Part shown: positions 48,068 through 58,426 of the stretch, one piece after another
Numbering within the stretch: the first letter of the stretch is position 1
Layout of the letters: every line of letters begins with the position of its first letter
Source of the DNA: Pseudomonas endophytica
Lineage (GTDB): Bacteria > Pseudomonadota > Gammaproteobacteria > Pseudomonadales > Pseudomonadaceae
Assembly: GCF_001411475.1 (NCBI RefSeq)
Contig: NZ_LLWH01000001.1
Span: 1-64,000 of the forward strand
DNA length: 64,000 nt
Direction of reading: 5' to 3'
Made by a program: the position numbers and the translations under genes
The notes under the pieces: model-generated
What the model was told of the DNA's origin: nothing
The model's database searches: none
Seen by the model: the letters and a program-made list of their open reading frames with translations, nothing else

Positions 48068-50710
48068 ATGCCCGATAATTCGCCAGAACTTAAAGAACCC
48101 GCTGTAGCCGTCAATCCCATTGCAGCCAAACGCCTGCATTTACTGGATCTGTTGAGCAAGTACCGCCAACCTATCGGGCTCGCACTGACTCTTCTGCTAT
48201 TTGCCATAGCCTTGATTGCTTGCCGCCACCTGCTCAGCGAGCTTGACCTGTACGCCCTGCAAGACTCCATGATGGAGGTGCCCAGACCTGCTCTTCTGGG
48301 CGCTGTGGCTGCAACTGCTGTCGGTTTTTTGATTTTGCTCGGCTACGAGTGGTCAGCTAGCCGCTATGCCGGTGTCAAACTGCCACCCAAGACCTTGGCC
48401 TTGGGTGGTTTCACCGCCTTTGCCATTGGTAACGCCATCGGTCTGTCACTGCTGTCGGGCGGCTCTGTACGCTATCGCTTGTACGCGCGCCATGGCGTAG
48501 GTGCATCCGAAGTCGCACACATGACACTGTTTGCCAGTTTGTCGCTGGGCTGCGCATTGCCGCCGCTTGCGGCCTTAGCGACCCTGAGCAATCTGCCTGC
48601 AGCCTCCGCAGCATTGCATATCTCGGCTTACATTCTGGGTGCCATTGCAGTGGCCGTGCTGCTGTTATTTGGGCTGTTAGCGCTAGGCATTTACCGCCGA
48701 CGCCTGCCTGAACAACCTATCCCGGACAACCTGCTGGTTAAAGCCGGACGCCGGACGTTGCGCCTGCCTAGCCCTCGTCTAACTCTATTGCAATTGCTGA
48801 TTACTGCACTGGACGTCGCCGCGGCAGCCACTGTGCTGTATTTGCTATTGCCAGAAGCACCTCCATTTGGCGCTTTCGTACTGGTTTATCTGCTGGCTCT
48901 GGCCGCAGGTGTACTCAGTCACGTGCCTGGCGGTGTGGGGGTATTTGAGGCGATCTTGCTGGCCGCTTTTGCCGAAAAACTCGGCGCTGCGCCTTTGGCC
49001 GCCGCCCTGCTCCTGTATCGCCTGATTTATGTCATTTTGCCGCTGCTGATCGCGTGCCTGATGCTGCTGTTCAACGAAGCCCAGCGCCTGATCCAAACCC
49101 GGCAAAGTTTGCGAGTAGCCTCAGGCTTGGCCGCGCCCATTCTTGCGGTATTGGTTTTTATGTCCGGCGTAGTTTTACTGTTTTCCGGGGCGACACCGGA
49201 AATCGACACGCGCCTTGAACACATCGGTTTTCTGATCCCTCATCGCTTGATTGATGCCTCGCACTTCGGTGCCAGCCTAATCGGCGTACTGTGTCTGTTG
49301 TTGGCTCAAGGTCTGCGTCGACGCTTATCAGCCGCCTGGATGCTGACTACGATTTTGCTGCTAGTGGGCGCCGTGCTCTCGTTGCTCAAGGGCTTTGACT
49401 GGGAAGAAGCAACCATCTTGGTTCTTACTGCGAGCTTGCTGGGCCTGTTCCGCCGCTCGTTCTACCGCCCTAGCCGCCTGACCGAGCTACCTTTCTCTGC
49501 GCTTTATCTGGTGGCCAGCGCCTGTGTGTTGGGCGCTTCGGTGTGGTTGTTGCTGTTTGCTTATCAGGATGTGCCTTATAGCCATCAACTGTGGTGGCAA
49601 TTCACCCTCGACTCAGATGCTCCGCGTGGTTTGCGCTCGCTGTTGGGCGCAGCGGTTCTGCTGGTTATCGTCTCTCTCACGTGGTTACTGCGCACTGCAC
49701 GTCCCACCATCCACTTGCCGGATGCGGGCGAACTGGAGCGCGCTGAGAAAATTCTGCTGGCTTCGGACCAACCGGATGGCGGGCTTGCTCTGACCGGCGA
49801 TAAAGCCTTGCTGTTCCACCCGCATGACAACGCGTTCTTGATGTACGCACGCCGCGGCCGCAGTTTGGTTGCGCTGTACGACCCCATCGGGCCAGCGCAG
49901 CAACGTGCCGAATTAATCTGGCAGTTCCGAGATTTGTGCGACACCTTCCATGCCCGCCCCGTGTTTTATCAGGTGCGTGCCGAGAATTTGCCGTTCTACA
50001 TGGACATCGGTCTGACGGCGATAAAACTGGGCGAAGAAGCCCGGGTTGACCTACATCGCTTTGATCTCGACGCCAAAGGCAAAGAGATGAAAGATCTGCG
50101 TTACACCTGGAATCGTGGCACCCGCGACGGCCTGTCGCTGGAAATCCACGAGCCAGGCGAAGCGCCAATGGATGAGCTAAAAGTCATTTCCGATGCATGG
50201 TTAAGCGGTAAAAATGTGCGGGAAAAAGGCTTCTCGCTCGGTCGCTTCAGCCAGGACTACATCAAGCATTTCCGGGTTGCGATCATTCGCTTTGAAGGCA
50301 AACCCGTGGCCTTTGCCAACTTGCTTGAGACGCACAGTCACGAGCTGTCGAGCCTCGACTTGATGCGCGCACACCCGGAGGCGCCAAAGCTGACCATGGA
50401 ATTCATGATGGTCGGCTTGATTCAGCATTATAAAAAGCATGGATATGCACGTTTCAGCTTGGGAATGGTGCCATTGTCTGGCCTACAACCGCGTCGCGGC
50501 GCACCACTGACTCAGCGTTTGGGGTCGATGCTGTTCCAGCGAGGTGAGCACTTGTACAACTTCCAGGGTTTGCGGCGCTTCAAAGATAAATTCCAGCCCG
50601 ACTGGGAACCTCGTTATATGGCCGTGCCTGCCGGGCTTGACCCGTTAGTCGCACTGGCTGATACCGCCGCCTTGATTGCAGGTGGCTTGACTGGATTGGT
50701 GAAACGTTAA
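48068..50710 (+). CDS. mprF: Aminoacyl-phosphatidylglycerol synthase/flippase MprF
   Basis: 880 residues. The N-terminal half is a flippase of about fourteen membrane helices (LALGGFTAFAIGNAIGLSLL; LAAGVLSHVPGGVGVFEAIL); the C-terminal half is a soluble DUF2156 synthase (ALTGDKALLFHPHDNAFLMY; LTMEFMMVGLIQHYKKHGYA). In P. aeruginosa the homologue (PA0920) makes alanyl-phosphatidylglycerol and raises resistance to cationic peptides and some antibiotics. The start is ATG 48068 (a TTG precedes it). It overlaps the next gene by one base, so the two are coupled. Confidence 0.95.
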   Translation: MPDNSPELKEPAVAVNPIAAKRLHLLDLLSKYRQPIGLALTLLLFAIALIACRHLLSELDLYALQDSMMEVPRPALLGAVAATAVGFLILLGYEWSASRYAGVKLPPKTLALGGFTAFAIGNAIGLSLLSGGSVRYRLYARHGVGASEVAHMTLFASLSLGCALPPLAALATLSNLPAASAALHISAYILGAIAVAVLLLFGLLALGIYRRRLPEQPIPDNLLVKAGRRTLRLPSPRLTLLQLLITALDVAAAATVLYLLLPEAPPFGAFVLVYLLALAAGVLSHVPGGVGVFEAILLAAFAEKLGAAPLAAALLLYRLIYVILPLLIACLMLLFNEAQRLIQTRQSLRVASGLAAPILAVLVFMSGVVLLFSGATPEIDTRLEHIGFLIPHRLIDASHFGASLIGVLCLLLAQGLRRRLSAAWMLTTILLLVGAVLSLLKGFDWEEATILVLTASLLGLFRRSFYRPSRLTELPFSALYLVASACVLGASVWLLLFAYQDVPYSHQLWWQFTLDSDAPRGLRSLLGAAVLLVIVSLTWLLRTARPTIHLPDAGELERAEKILLASDQPDGGLALTGDKALLFHPHDNAFLMYARRGRSLVALYDPIGPAQQRAELIWQFRDLCDTFHARPVFYQVRAENLPFYMDIGLTAIKLGEEARVDLHRFDLDAKGKEMKDLRYTWNRGTRDGLSLEIHEPGEAPMDELKVISDAWLSGKNVREKGFSLGRFSQDYIKHFRVAIIRFEGKPVAFANLLETHSHELSSLDLMRAHPEAPKLTMEFMMVGLIQHYKKHGYARFSLGMVPLSGLQPRRGAPLTQRLGSMLFQRGEHLYNFQGLRRFKDKFQPDWEPRYMAVPAGLDPLVALADTAALIAGGLTGLVKR

Positions 50711-51990
50711 TGAAACATCGTTCCTGGCGTTTTTTGCTGTTATTTCTGGTGGTACTGGCTGCGGTTGCGGCTGGCGGTTATTGGTTCTGGAATCGCCCAG
50801 CTCCGGAGCCAACGCTCCAGCACCTGAGCCAAAGCGATGGCACAACCTTGACCACAGTCATTCCTGGTCAGAAAGCTCGTGCTCAAGTGATCATTGCAAC
50901 GCCTGCCGATCAAGCGCTGACCGACACTCAGTTGGTGGCGCTGAGCCGTGGTGGCAAAGCGCAATTGGTGCAGGTCATTCTGCCCAAAGAAGACTGCGCG
51001 CTGCAGCAGCAGGCTTTGCAAACTGCGCTAAAGCAACTGAACGGCTCTGCCACGCTGGTCAGCGGGGTTGGCCCAGGCGCAACCTTGGCTTGGCGCTGGC
51101 TTGCCGAGCAAACCAACGACAAGGCGCAAGCCGTTTCGGTGGGTTTCACACTCGAGCAACCCGGCTGCACGCTGCCAATGCCTAAATCGGCTGCACACGG
51201 CAACTGGTTAGTGGCGTGGAACGATAACCCTGACGACCCAAGCGCCGCCTTCGTACGCGACCAACTCAATGCTCAGACCAGCATCAGCGACTATGACATT
51301 CACTACCCACAGGTATTGAGCAACGAACTGCGCAAGATTCTGGTCGGCGATGACAACGGCGGGCTCAGTATGCCTGTTGTAGAAGTACCCGCAGGCCAGC
51401 AAAACAGCACCGTGACCCTGTTCTTGTCGGGTGATGGCGGTTGGCGCGACTTGGATCGTGACGTCGCCGGCGAGATGGCCAAAATCGGCTACCCAGTGGT
51501 CGGTATCGACACATTGCGCTACTACTGGCAGCACAAAACGCCTGAGCAAAGTGCCACCGACTTGACCGAGCTGATGCAACACTACCGTCAAAAATGGGGT
51601 ACGCAGCGCTTTGTATTGGTCGGTTATTCGTTTGGTGCAGACGTATTGCCTGCTACCTACAACCTCTTGCCAGAAGCCGAACAAAAACGCGTGGACGCCA
51701 TTATCCTGCTGGCTTTTGCCCGCAGTGGCAGCTTCGAGATTCATGTCGATGGCTGGCTGGGCAAAGCGGGCGCTGAAACAGATACCGGCGAAGCAATGTC
51801 CAAATTGCCTGCCAGCAAAGTGGTGTGCATCTACGGCGCAGAGGAAGCCGATGAAAGCGGTTGCACCGGCAAAACCGCTGTGGGTGAAAGCGTGAAGCTA
51901 CCCGGCGGCCACCACTTTGATGAGAACTACCCCGCGTTGGCTCAGCGCTTGGTAGACATGATTAAAAAGCATCAGACTGCCGCTCAGTAG
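50710..51990 (+). CDS. VirJ/AcvB-family hydrolase, probable alanyl-phosphatidylglycerol hydrolase
   Basis: 426 residues with an N-terminal membrane anchor or signal (FLLLFLVVLAAVAAGGYWFW). The C-terminal alpha/beta hydrolase (VirJ) domain has the nucleophile elbow GYSFGAD (VLVGYSFGADVLPATYNLLP), GDGGWRDLDRDV and a late His in PGGHHFDENY. The start codon overlaps the mprF stop by one base (TAATG). The P. aeruginosa PA0919 protein, at the same position, hydrolyses alanyl-PG in the periplasm, so the pair would balance synthesis and removal. Confidence 0.88.
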   Translation: MKHRSWRFLLLFLVVLAAVAAGGYWFWNRPAPEPTLQHLSQSDGTTLTTVIPGQKARAQVIIATPADQALTDTQLVALSRGGKAQLVQVILPKEDCALQQQALQTALKQLNGSATLVSGVGPGATLAWRWLAEQTNDKAQAVSVGFTLEQPGCTLPMPKSAAHGNWLVAWNDNPDDPSAAFVRDQLNAQTSISDYDIHYPQVLSNELRKILVGDDNGGLSMPVVEVPAGQQNSTVTLFLSGDGGWRDLDRDVAGEMAKIGYPVVGIDTLRYYWQHKTPEQSATDLTELMQHYRQKWGTQRFVLVGYSFGADVLPATYNLLPEAEQKRVDAIILLAFARSGSFEIHVDGWLGKAGAETDTGEAMSKLPASKVVCIYGAEEADESGCTGKTAVGESVKLPGGHHFDENYPALAQRLVDMIKKHQTAAQ

Positions 51991-52145
51991 TCAGCATCAC
52001 CTGATGCAGACAGGCAGCTATGTTTCTAGAGTTCTGCCTTACAGCCTCGAGGCGGAACTTCGCACTCCAGATCAGGAATCCACGCCTAGCGGATGAGTGG
52101 CAGCGCTTATTACAGTGAAAACTCATAAGGAAAAGGAGTTTTTAA

Positions 52146-52688
52146 ATGCGCTATTTGAGAGTGACCGCCCAGGATCGCAGCGGCAATGGTCGGGCCGATA
52201 CAGTACTGCTGCGTTTTTATGAAGAAGTGCAAGGCCAGGCCGACAAACTGGTACTCAAAGCAGGGGCGGTAGACATGACCGCAGATGGGGTGACGGATCT
52301 GCAGTTCGGGGGTGACGTTAACCATGACGGCAAAGATAACGCCAAGGATGAAAAGCTGATCAAGGCCTTCGCCAATGCGTTTTTGAAACTTGAATGGTTC
52401 AATCAAGGTAAAAGCTGGCAGCGGTATATCAAGGTGTTTGCCGAGGATTACTACCATGACAACTCTCCAAATGTCGTCAGACTGCATCTTCATGAAGGAA
52501 CAGGTACACCCAGAAATCAGACCCTGATTTACAAGGCTTCGGCCCATGACATTAACAATGACAATACGCTCGACTCAGTGGTTTACCTTGGTGAGAATGG
52601 CGACGGCGAGAACATTTGCACTCAAGCACAAGAGCGATTGATCAAGGAGATGAGCCAAAACTTTCTGAAGTTCAAGTGGCATAACTAA
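52146..52688 (+). CDS. Protein with two tandem Asp-loop repeats, function unknown
   Basis: 180 residues with no signal peptide or membrane segment; AAGGAG precedes the ATG. Residues about 2-85 (RYLRVTAQDRSGNGRADTVL ... FANAFLKLEW) and about 90-179 (RYIKVFAEDYYHDNSPNVVR ... MSQNFLKFKW) are homologous to each other, each with Asp/Asn-rich loops (DMTADGVTDLQF, DVNHDGKDNAKDEK; DINNDNTLDSVV, ENGDGEN). The DxNxDG pattern resembles EF-hand/dockerin calcium loops. I recognise no family name. It sits alone between virJ and kup. Confidence 0.8.
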   Translation: MRYLRVTAQDRSGNGRADTVLLRFYEEVQGQADKLVLKAGAVDMTADGVTDLQFGGDVNHDGKDNAKDEKLIKAFANAFLKLEWFNQGKSWQRYIKVFAEDYYHDNSPNVVRLHLHEGTGTPRNQTLIYKASAHDINNDNTLDSVVYLGENGDGENICTQAQERLIKEMSQNFLKFKWHN

Positions 52689-52953
52689 AAGCCCAACTTC
52701 AAGCTTATGGGCTAAACGGTACAGAGTGGAGACAGGCAATCTCTTTGGCCTGGCTCCATGAGCAACATGAAACCCGGCTCAAGACACACACCCTCTATGG
52801 CAGTTAGAAACACGTAGAGTACGCCCCACCCAAAAGAACTGAGGGTGTTGCTGCTAAGTCTAAGGAGCCCTCTCCTGAAAGAAAAAAGGCTCATTACCTA
52901 GTCGTTACCCTGCTCATCTGAATCAGGGCTTATTTATAGCCACTCCCCCTCGT
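52689..52953. other. Intergenic region downstream of the repeat protein
   Basis: About 265 bases with no supported gene. AGCCCA (52690) and TGGGCT (52708) form a weak hairpin near the stop codon, possibly the terminator. Short minus-strand frames lack ribosome sites. Confidence 0.4.
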
Positions 52954-54855
52954 CTACATCTCGACTTGAGTCCCTAGCTCGATCACCCGGTTTACCGGCA
53001 GATTAAAGAACCGCAGATTACTGTTGGCATTCTTCAACATGAAGGCGAACAGGCCCTCACGCCATTTCGCCATGCCGACCAGTTTAGAAGCGATGACAGT
53101 TTCGCGACTTAGAAAGTAAGTCGTACGCATCGGGCTGAAGTCAAGCTCGTCAAGATGGCACAGCTTGAGCGCCTCCGGCACATCCGTCTCGTCCATAAAC
53201 CCGAAGTGCAAGATCACGCGGAAAAAGCCTTCACCGTAGGCGTCGACTTCAAAACGTCGCTGCGCAGGTACTCGCGGCGAATCTTCGTTAACCACGGTGA
53301 GTAAAACGACTTGTTCATGCAGAACTTGGTTATGCAACAAGTTGTGCAGCAAGGCATGCGGCACAGCGTCCGGTCGGGCGGTCAGAAAAACAGCCGTGCC
53401 TTGCACCCTATGAGGGGGCTGAACCCGAATACTGTTGATAAACAACGGCAGCGCCAAAGCACTTTCATCAAGTCGATCAACCAGCAGCTGCTTGCCGCGC
53501 CGCCAAGTGGTCATCAGGATAAACAGCACAATCCCCGCCAACACCGGGAAGGCACCACCCTGCACAATCTTCGGAACGTTAGCGGCGAAGAACAGACCGT
53601 CGACCAACAAAAACCCGATCAGCACCGGTACAGCCAATACAGGCGGCCATTTCCACAACATCAGCATCACCGCCGACACCAGAATGCTGGTGATCAACAT
53701 GGTCCCGGTCACAGCCACACCATAGGCCGAAGCCAGAGCGCCTGACGACTCAAAGCCAAGCACCAGCAAAATCACCCCAACCATCAGCGACCAGTTCACT
53801 GCCCCGATGTAAATTTGCCCTTGCTCGGCGCTGGAAGTGTGCTGAATGTGCATGCGCGGGATGTAACCCAACTGAATCGCCTGCCGAGTCAACGAGAAAG
53901 CCCCAGAGATCACGGCCTGAGACGCGATAACCGTCGCCAACGTGGCCAATACCACTAATGGAATCAGCGCCCAGCTGGGCGCCAGCATATAGAACGGGTT
54001 ACGCGCCGCCTCTGGGTTCTCCAGCAGCAAAGCCCCCTGACCGAAGTAATTGAGCACTAACGCGGGCAATACCAAAATGAACCAGGCGCGGGCAATCGGC
54101 TTGCGTCCAAAGTGCCCCATGTCAGCGTATAACGCTTCAGCACCGGTCAAGGCCAGCACCACAGCGCCCAAGATAGCCACGCCCATGCCCGGATGAGAAA
54201 CAAAGAAACGTACGCCCCAGACAGGGTTCAATGCGCTTAGCACTTCAGGGTGTTGAAAGATCCCATGGATCCCCAACCCGCCAAGCACCACAAACCACAA
54301 CACCATGATAGGACCGAATAACTTACCCAGCATGTCGGTGCCGCGACGCTGGATCAAAAACAGCGCTATCAGCACAATCAGCGCGAGAGGCACGACCCAA
54401 CGGTCCAGCCCATCAAACGCCAACTCCAGCCCTTCAACCGCCGACAAGACCGAGATGGCCGGCGTGATCATGCTGTCGCCATAAAAAAGCGAAGCACCGA
54501 TCAACCCCAGAATCACCAGTACTGTGCGCAACTTGGGATAGGGTGCGGCTGCCCGCCGCGCCAAGGCTGTCAGGGCCATGATGCCGCCCTCACCTTCGTT
54601 GTCGGCGCGCAAAATAAACAGCACGTACTTGATCGAGACAACCCAGATCAACGACCACAGAATCAGCGCCAAAATACCGAAGACGCCGTCGTGATTAACC
54701 TGTACGCCGTACCCGCCGGAAAACACCTCTTTGAGGGTGTACAACGGGCTGGTGCCAATGTCGCCATAGACCACGCCAACCGCGGCGACCAGCATTGCGA
54801 TAGGTTTTGCCTTTGAGTGACCGTCTTCTGCTGCCGGACTACTGACATGCCCCAT
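52954..54855 (-). CDS. kup: Low-affinity potassium transporter Kup
   Basis: 633 residues. KUP/HAK family: [20 protein letters not shown], twelve membrane segments, [20 protein letters not shown] and a soluble C-terminal domain ([20 protein letters not shown]). Proton-coupled K+ uptake. Divergent from rimO. Confidence 0.96.
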   Translation of the reverse strand: MGHVSSPAAEDGHSKAKPIAMLVAAVGVVYGDIGTSPLYTLKEVFSGGYGVQVNHDGVFGILALILWSLIWVVSIKYVLFILRADNEGEGGIMALTALARRAAAPYPKLRTVLVILGLIGASLFYGDSMITPAISVLSAVEGLELAFDGLDRWVVPLALIVLIALFLIQRRGTDMLGKLFGPIMVLWFVVLGGLGIHGIFQHPEVLSALNPVWGVRFFVSHPGMGVAILGAVVLALTGAEALYADMGHFGRKPIARAWFILVLPALVLNYFGQGALLLENPEAARNPFYMLAPSWALIPLVVLATLATVIASQAVISGAFSLTRQAIQLGYIPRMHIQHTSSAEQGQIYIGAVNWSLMVGVILLVLGFESSGALASAYGVAVTGTMLITSILVSAVMLMLWKWPPVLAVPVLIGFLLVDGLFFAANVPKIVQGGAFPVLAGIVLFILMTTWRRGKQLLVDRLDESALALPLFINSIRVQPPHRVQGTAVFLTARPDAVPHALLHNLLHNQVLHEQVVLLTVVNEDSPRVPAQRRFEVDAYGEGFFRVILHFGFMDETDVPEALKLCHLDELDFSPMRTTYFLSRETVIASKLVGMAKWREGLFAFMLKNANSNLRFFNLPVNRVIELGTQVEM

Positions 54856-55165
54856 TAACCACTCCTAAGGCTGTTGACCCTATTTCTTAATAGCGAGCGC
54901 CACACAAGGTGTGCAGCATGCTCTGATTTTCAGACTGTTAGCCACGACTTTTACCGACGAAATAAGCTCCGTTAAAAAGCTGTTTTCGCGACGGCGCGCA
55001 GCATAGCGCAGCACTCGTCGTAAATCCCCGTATAACGCTGGTCAAGCGCGCCCTGCGTCGCTAAAATTGCGCACTTTTTTTGATCAGAGGCGCAGCACAC
55101 GCTAAGCGCCCGTTCGTCGTGCAGCCTTTACGGGCATGTAACGTCACTACATACCGAGGTTCGCC
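54856..55165. other. Divergent kup/rimO intergenic region
   Basis: About 310 bases with no gene. It must carry divergent promoters for kup and rimO. TTTGATCAGAGG near 55079-55090 is AT-rich enough for a -10 region, but no convincing -35 was seen. Confidence 0.4.
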
Positions 55166-56503
55166 ATGTCCACCGCTACCACGCCAGCCAACCCAAAGGT
55201 CGGCTTTGTTTCCTTGGGTTGTCCAAAAGCATTGGTCGACTCCGAGCGCATCCTTACGCAACTGCGTATGGAAGGCTACGACGTTGTTTCCACCTATCAA
55301 GATGCCGATGTCGTGGTGGTCAACACGTGCGGCTTTATTGACAGCGCCAAAGCGGAATCGTTGGAAGTGATTGGCGAAGCCATCAAGGAAAACGGCAAGG
55401 TCATCGTGACCGGCTGCATGGGCGTCGAAGAAGGCAATATCCGCGACGTACATCCGAGCGTGCTTGCCGTGACTGGCCCGCAGCAGTACGAACAAGTGGT
55501 CAACGCGGTTCACCAAGTAGTGCCGCCTAGGCAGGATCACAACCCGTTGATCGACCTAGTCCCACCTCAAGGGATCAAGCTGACGCCACGCCATTACGCC
55601 TACCTGAAAATTTCTGAAGGCTGTAACCACAGCTGCAGCTTCTGCATCATCCCTTCGATGCGCGGCAAATTGGTCAGCCGCCCAGTGGGCGACGTTCTTG
55701 ATGAAGCCCAGCGCTTGGTGAAAGCCGGGGTTAAAGAGTTGCTGGTTATCTCTCAAGACACCAGCGCTTATGGCGTTGACGTTAAATACCGCACGGGTTT
55801 CTGGAACGGCGCGCCGGTCAAAACCCGCATGACTGAACTGTGCGAAGCCTTGAGCACGCTGGGTGTATGGGTACGCCTGCACTACGTTTACCCGTATCCG
55901 CACGTTGACGAGCTGATTCCGCTGATGGCGGCGGGCAAGATCCTGCCGTATTTGGACATCCCGTTCCAGCACGCCAGCCCTAAAGTGCTCAAGGCCATGA
56001 AACGCCCAGCCTTTGAAGACAAAACCCTGGCCCGCATCAAAAACTGGCGCGAGATCTGCCCTGAGTTGATCATCCGCTCGACCTTTATTGTCGGCTTCCC
56101 CGGCGAAACCGAAGAAGACTTCCAGTACCTGTTGGACTGGCTGACCGAGGCTCAACTGGACCGCGTAGGCTGCTTCCAGTACTCCCCAGTCGAAGGCGCC
56201 CCAGCTAACTTGCTGGACGCGGCAATCGTGCCAGACGACGTTAAACAGGATCGTTGGGAGCGCTTCATGGCTCATCAACAAGCCATCAGCGCCGCACGCC
56301 TGCAAATGAAGATCGGCAAGGAAATCGAAGTGCTGATCGACGAAGTTGACGAACAAGGTGCGGTGGGCCGTTGCTTCTTCGACGCGCCGGAAATCGACGG
56401 CAACGTGTTTATCGCCACCGAGAAAGATATCAAGCCGGGCGACAAGATCATGTGCCGCGTCACTGACGCCGACGAGTACGACTTGTGGGCTGAAGCTCTG
56501 TAA
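55166..56503 (+). CDS. rimO: Ribosomal protein S12 methylthiotransferase RimO
   Basis: 445 residues. N-terminal UPF0004 domain with three cluster Cys ([26 protein letters not shown]), the radical-SAM CxxxCxxC as [15 protein letters not shown], and a C-terminal TRAM domain. Adds a methylthio group to Asp of S12. Directly divergent from kup, as in P. aeruginosa. Confidence 0.97.
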   Translation: MSTATTPANPKVGFVSLGCPKALVDSERILTQLRMEGYDVVSTYQDADVVVVNTCGFIDSAKAESLEVIGEAIKENGKVIVTGCMGVEEGNIRDVHPSVLAVTGPQQYEQVVNAVHQVVPPRQDHNPLIDLVPPQGIKLTPRHYAYLKISEGCNHSCSFCIIPSMRGKLVSRPVGDVLDEAQRLVKAGVKELLVISQDTSAYGVDVKYRTGFWNGAPVKTRMTELCEALSTLGVWVRLHYVYPYPHVDELIPLMAAGKILPYLDIPFQHASPKVLKAMKRPAFEDKTLARIKNWREICPELIIRSTFIVGFPGETEEDFQYLLDWLTEAQLDRVGCFQYSPVEGAPANLLDAAIVPDDVKQDRWERFMAHQQAISAARLQMKIGKEIEVLIDEVDEQGAVGRCFFDAPEIDGNVFIATEKDIKPGDKIMCRVTDADEYDLWAEAL

Positions 56504-56519
56504 TCGACAACCGGCCCTC

Positions 56520-56559
56520 AAAAAGCCCTGCCGCTCATTAATGCGCCAGGGCTTTTTTT
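56520..56559 (+). terminator. Rho-independent terminator of rimO
   Basis: AAAAAGCCCTG-CCGCTCATTAATGCG-CCAGGGCTTTTTTT hairpin, 17 bases after the stop codon. Confidence 0.9.
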
Positions 56560-56610
56560 ACAGCTATTGTTTAGAAAGCGCCTCAATCATCAGTGTTGGA
56601 GACACGCGCG

Positions 56611-57084
56611 ATGGAACAACAATGGATTACCCAAACCCCCCATTTAAGGGACTTCGAAGCATTAACCGAGGTGTGGGAAGCATCTGTTCGCGCCACCCAT
56701 GATTTTTTGCCTGAAAGCTACATTGTGCTGCTGCGCCAACTGGTGAAAACCCAATACCTAGACACCGTAATGCTGATTTGCTGCAAAGACCCCGTCAACC
56801 AGCGCATTACAGGGTTTGCCGGGATCGCAGCCAACAAAGTTGAAATGCTGTTTATTCACCCTGATTATCGCGGCCAAGGCGTAGGCAAATGCTTGCTTAT
56901 GTCCGCCATCAACGAATTTAACGCCAAGTGTCTGGACGTCAACGAGCAAAACCTGCAAGCCATCGGCTTTTACTTAAAACAAGGGTTTGAGGTTGTTGGG
57001 CGTTGCGAAACGGACGGGATGGGGCAGCCTTTTCCACTGCTGCACCTGCGTTATCAACATCCTTCGCGCCTACCACGCGCTTAA
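56611..57084 (+). CDS. GNAT-family acetyltransferase
   Basis: 157 residues starting MEQQWITQTPHLRDFEALTE. Acetyl-CoA motif PDYRGQGVGKCLLMSA (Q/RxxGxG). NEQNLQAIGFYLKQGFEVVG is typical of GNAT helix 4. Some relatives acetylate aminoglycosides or polyamines, but the substrate is unknown. Upstream rimO ends with its own terminator. Confidence 0.87.
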   Translation: MEQQWITQTPHLRDFEALTEVWEASVRATHDFLPESYIVLLRQLVKTQYLDTVMLICCKDPVNQRITGFAGIAANKVEMLFIHPDYRGQGVGKCLLMSAINEFNAKCLDVNEQNLQAIGFYLKQGFEVVGRCETDGMGQPFPLLHLRYQHPSRLPRA

Positions 57085-57155
57085 GTCAAATGTTGCCGGA
57101 CTTAACCGGCGCCAGGCGGGTACAATAGCCGCCCCATCATATTACGGCCCTTGTC

Positions 57156-57866
57156 ATGTCTGAACCGATACGTCTCTCCAAACGCCTCATCGAACTCGTC
57201 GGCTGCTCACGCCGTGAGGCCGAACTGTTCATTGAAGGTGGCTGGGTCACGGTAGATGGCGAAGTCATCGACGAACCACAATTCAAGGTCGACCAGCAAA
57301 AAGTCGAACTCGATCCGCAGGCCAAAGCTACGGCACCTGAGCCTGTTACGTTGTTGCTGAACGCCCCTGCGGGCTTGGACACTGACAGCGCGATGCAACT
57401 GCTCAACGCGCAATCGCTGAGCGAAGAGCATCGCTTCGGCAAGCGCCCGCTTAAAGGGCATTTCCTACGTCTGAGCGTCGGCAACGAACTACAAGCTAAC
57501 GCCAGCGGATTACTGGTGTTTACCCAAGACTGGAAAATCGTTCGCAAGTTGACCGCAGACGCCAGCAAAATCGAGCAGGAATACGTGGTCGAGGTGTCAG
57601 GCGAGATGGCTGCGCACGGTCTGAATCGACTCAATCACGGCCTGACCTACAAAGGACGCGAGCTGCCTGCGGTCAAAGCCAGTTGGCAAAGTGAAAATCG
57701 CCTACGCTTTGCGATGAAGAATCCGCAACCGGGTGTGATTGCACTGTTCTGCCAAGCCGTGGGCCTTACTGTTATTTCGATTCGCCGGATTCGTATTGGT
57801 GGCGTATCGATGGGCAAACTGCCCGCTGGCCAATGGCGCTACATGACGACCAAAGAAAAGTTCTAA
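57156..57866 (+). CDS. RsuA/RluB-type pseudouridine-synthase-like protein lacking the catalytic Asp
   Basis: 236 residues. An N-terminal S4 RNA-binding domain (IRLSKRLIELVGCSRREAEL) precedes an RsuA-like synthase domain. The signature normally reads GRLDxxxSGLLVFT; here it reads GNELQANASGLLVFTQDW, so Gln stands where the catalytic Asp should be. The C-terminal QAVGLTVISIRRIRIGGVSM is family-typical. Probably binds structured RNA; catalysis is doubtful. Confidence 0.8.
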   Translation: MSEPIRLSKRLIELVGCSRREAELFIEGGWVTVDGEVIDEPQFKVDQQKVELDPQAKATAPEPVTLLLNAPAGLDTDSAMQLLNAQSLSEEHRFGKRPLKGHFLRLSVGNELQANASGLLVFTQDWKIVRKLTADASKIEQEYVVEVSGEMAAHGLNRLNHGLTYKGRELPAVKASWQSENRLRFAMKNPQPGVIALFCQAVGLTVISIRRIRIGGVSMGKLPAGQWRYMTTKEKF

Positions 57867-57941
57867 ACACGGCCACGCCTCACTATTTCGACACCGCAGC
57901 CTCGCCTGCGGTGCTCACTGCTGATTATCAGGATTACCCAC

Positions 57942-58403
57942 ATGATTCATAACGACGTACTGCGCAGCGTGCGCTACATGCTAGACATCAGCGACAACAA
58001 AGTTGTCGAGATCATCAAACTGGGCGGTTTGGACGTCACCAGAGCAGACGTAGAAACCTACCTGAAGAAAGACGAAGAAGAAGGCTTTGTTCGCTGCCCG
58101 GACGACGTCATGGCGCACTTTCTGGATGGCTTGGTGATCTTCAAGCGCGGCAAGGACGAAAGCCGTCCACCGCAGCCTGTTGAGTTACCTGTAACCAACA
58201 ACATCATCCTAAAAAAGCTACGTGTAGCCTTCGAGCTGAAAGAAGACGACATGCACGCGATCCTCAAGGCTGTTGAGTTCCCGGTATCCAAGCCGGAACT
58301 GAGTGCCCTGTTTCGCAAGTTCGGCCACAACAACTACCGTACTTGCGGCGATCAGCTTCTGCGCAACTTCCTCAAGGGTCTAACCCTGCGGGTTCGTGGC
58401 TGA
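57942..58403 (+). CDS. DUF1456 (YehS-like) family protein
   Basis: 153 residues. Two copies of a repeated helical unit (RSVRYMLDISDNKVVEIIKL and KKLRVAFELKEDDMHAILKA), each ending in an MxxxxLxxL-type segment. Cytoplasmic, function unknown. Follows the pseudouridine-synthase-like gene; the next start (trmO) is 24 bases on. Confidence 0.85.
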   Translation: MIHNDVLRSVRYMLDISDNKVVEIIKLGGLDVTRADVETYLKKDEEEGFVRCPDDVMAHFLDGLVIFKRGKDESRPPQPVELPVTNNIILKKLRVAFELKEDDMHAILKAVEFPVSKPELSALFRKFGHNNYRTCGDQLLRNFLKGLTLRVRG

Positions 58404-58426
58404 TCCGCCGACAAGGGTTTCAGCAC

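Noticed and set aside
48068..50710. mprF as a fused antibiotic exporter
   Set aside because: The C-terminal DUF2156 synthase and the N-terminal flippase are the normal MprF architecture.
55556..56521. 321-codon minus-strand frame opposite rimO
   Set aside because: Antisense shadow; rimO on the plus strand has full radical-SAM motifs over the same bases.
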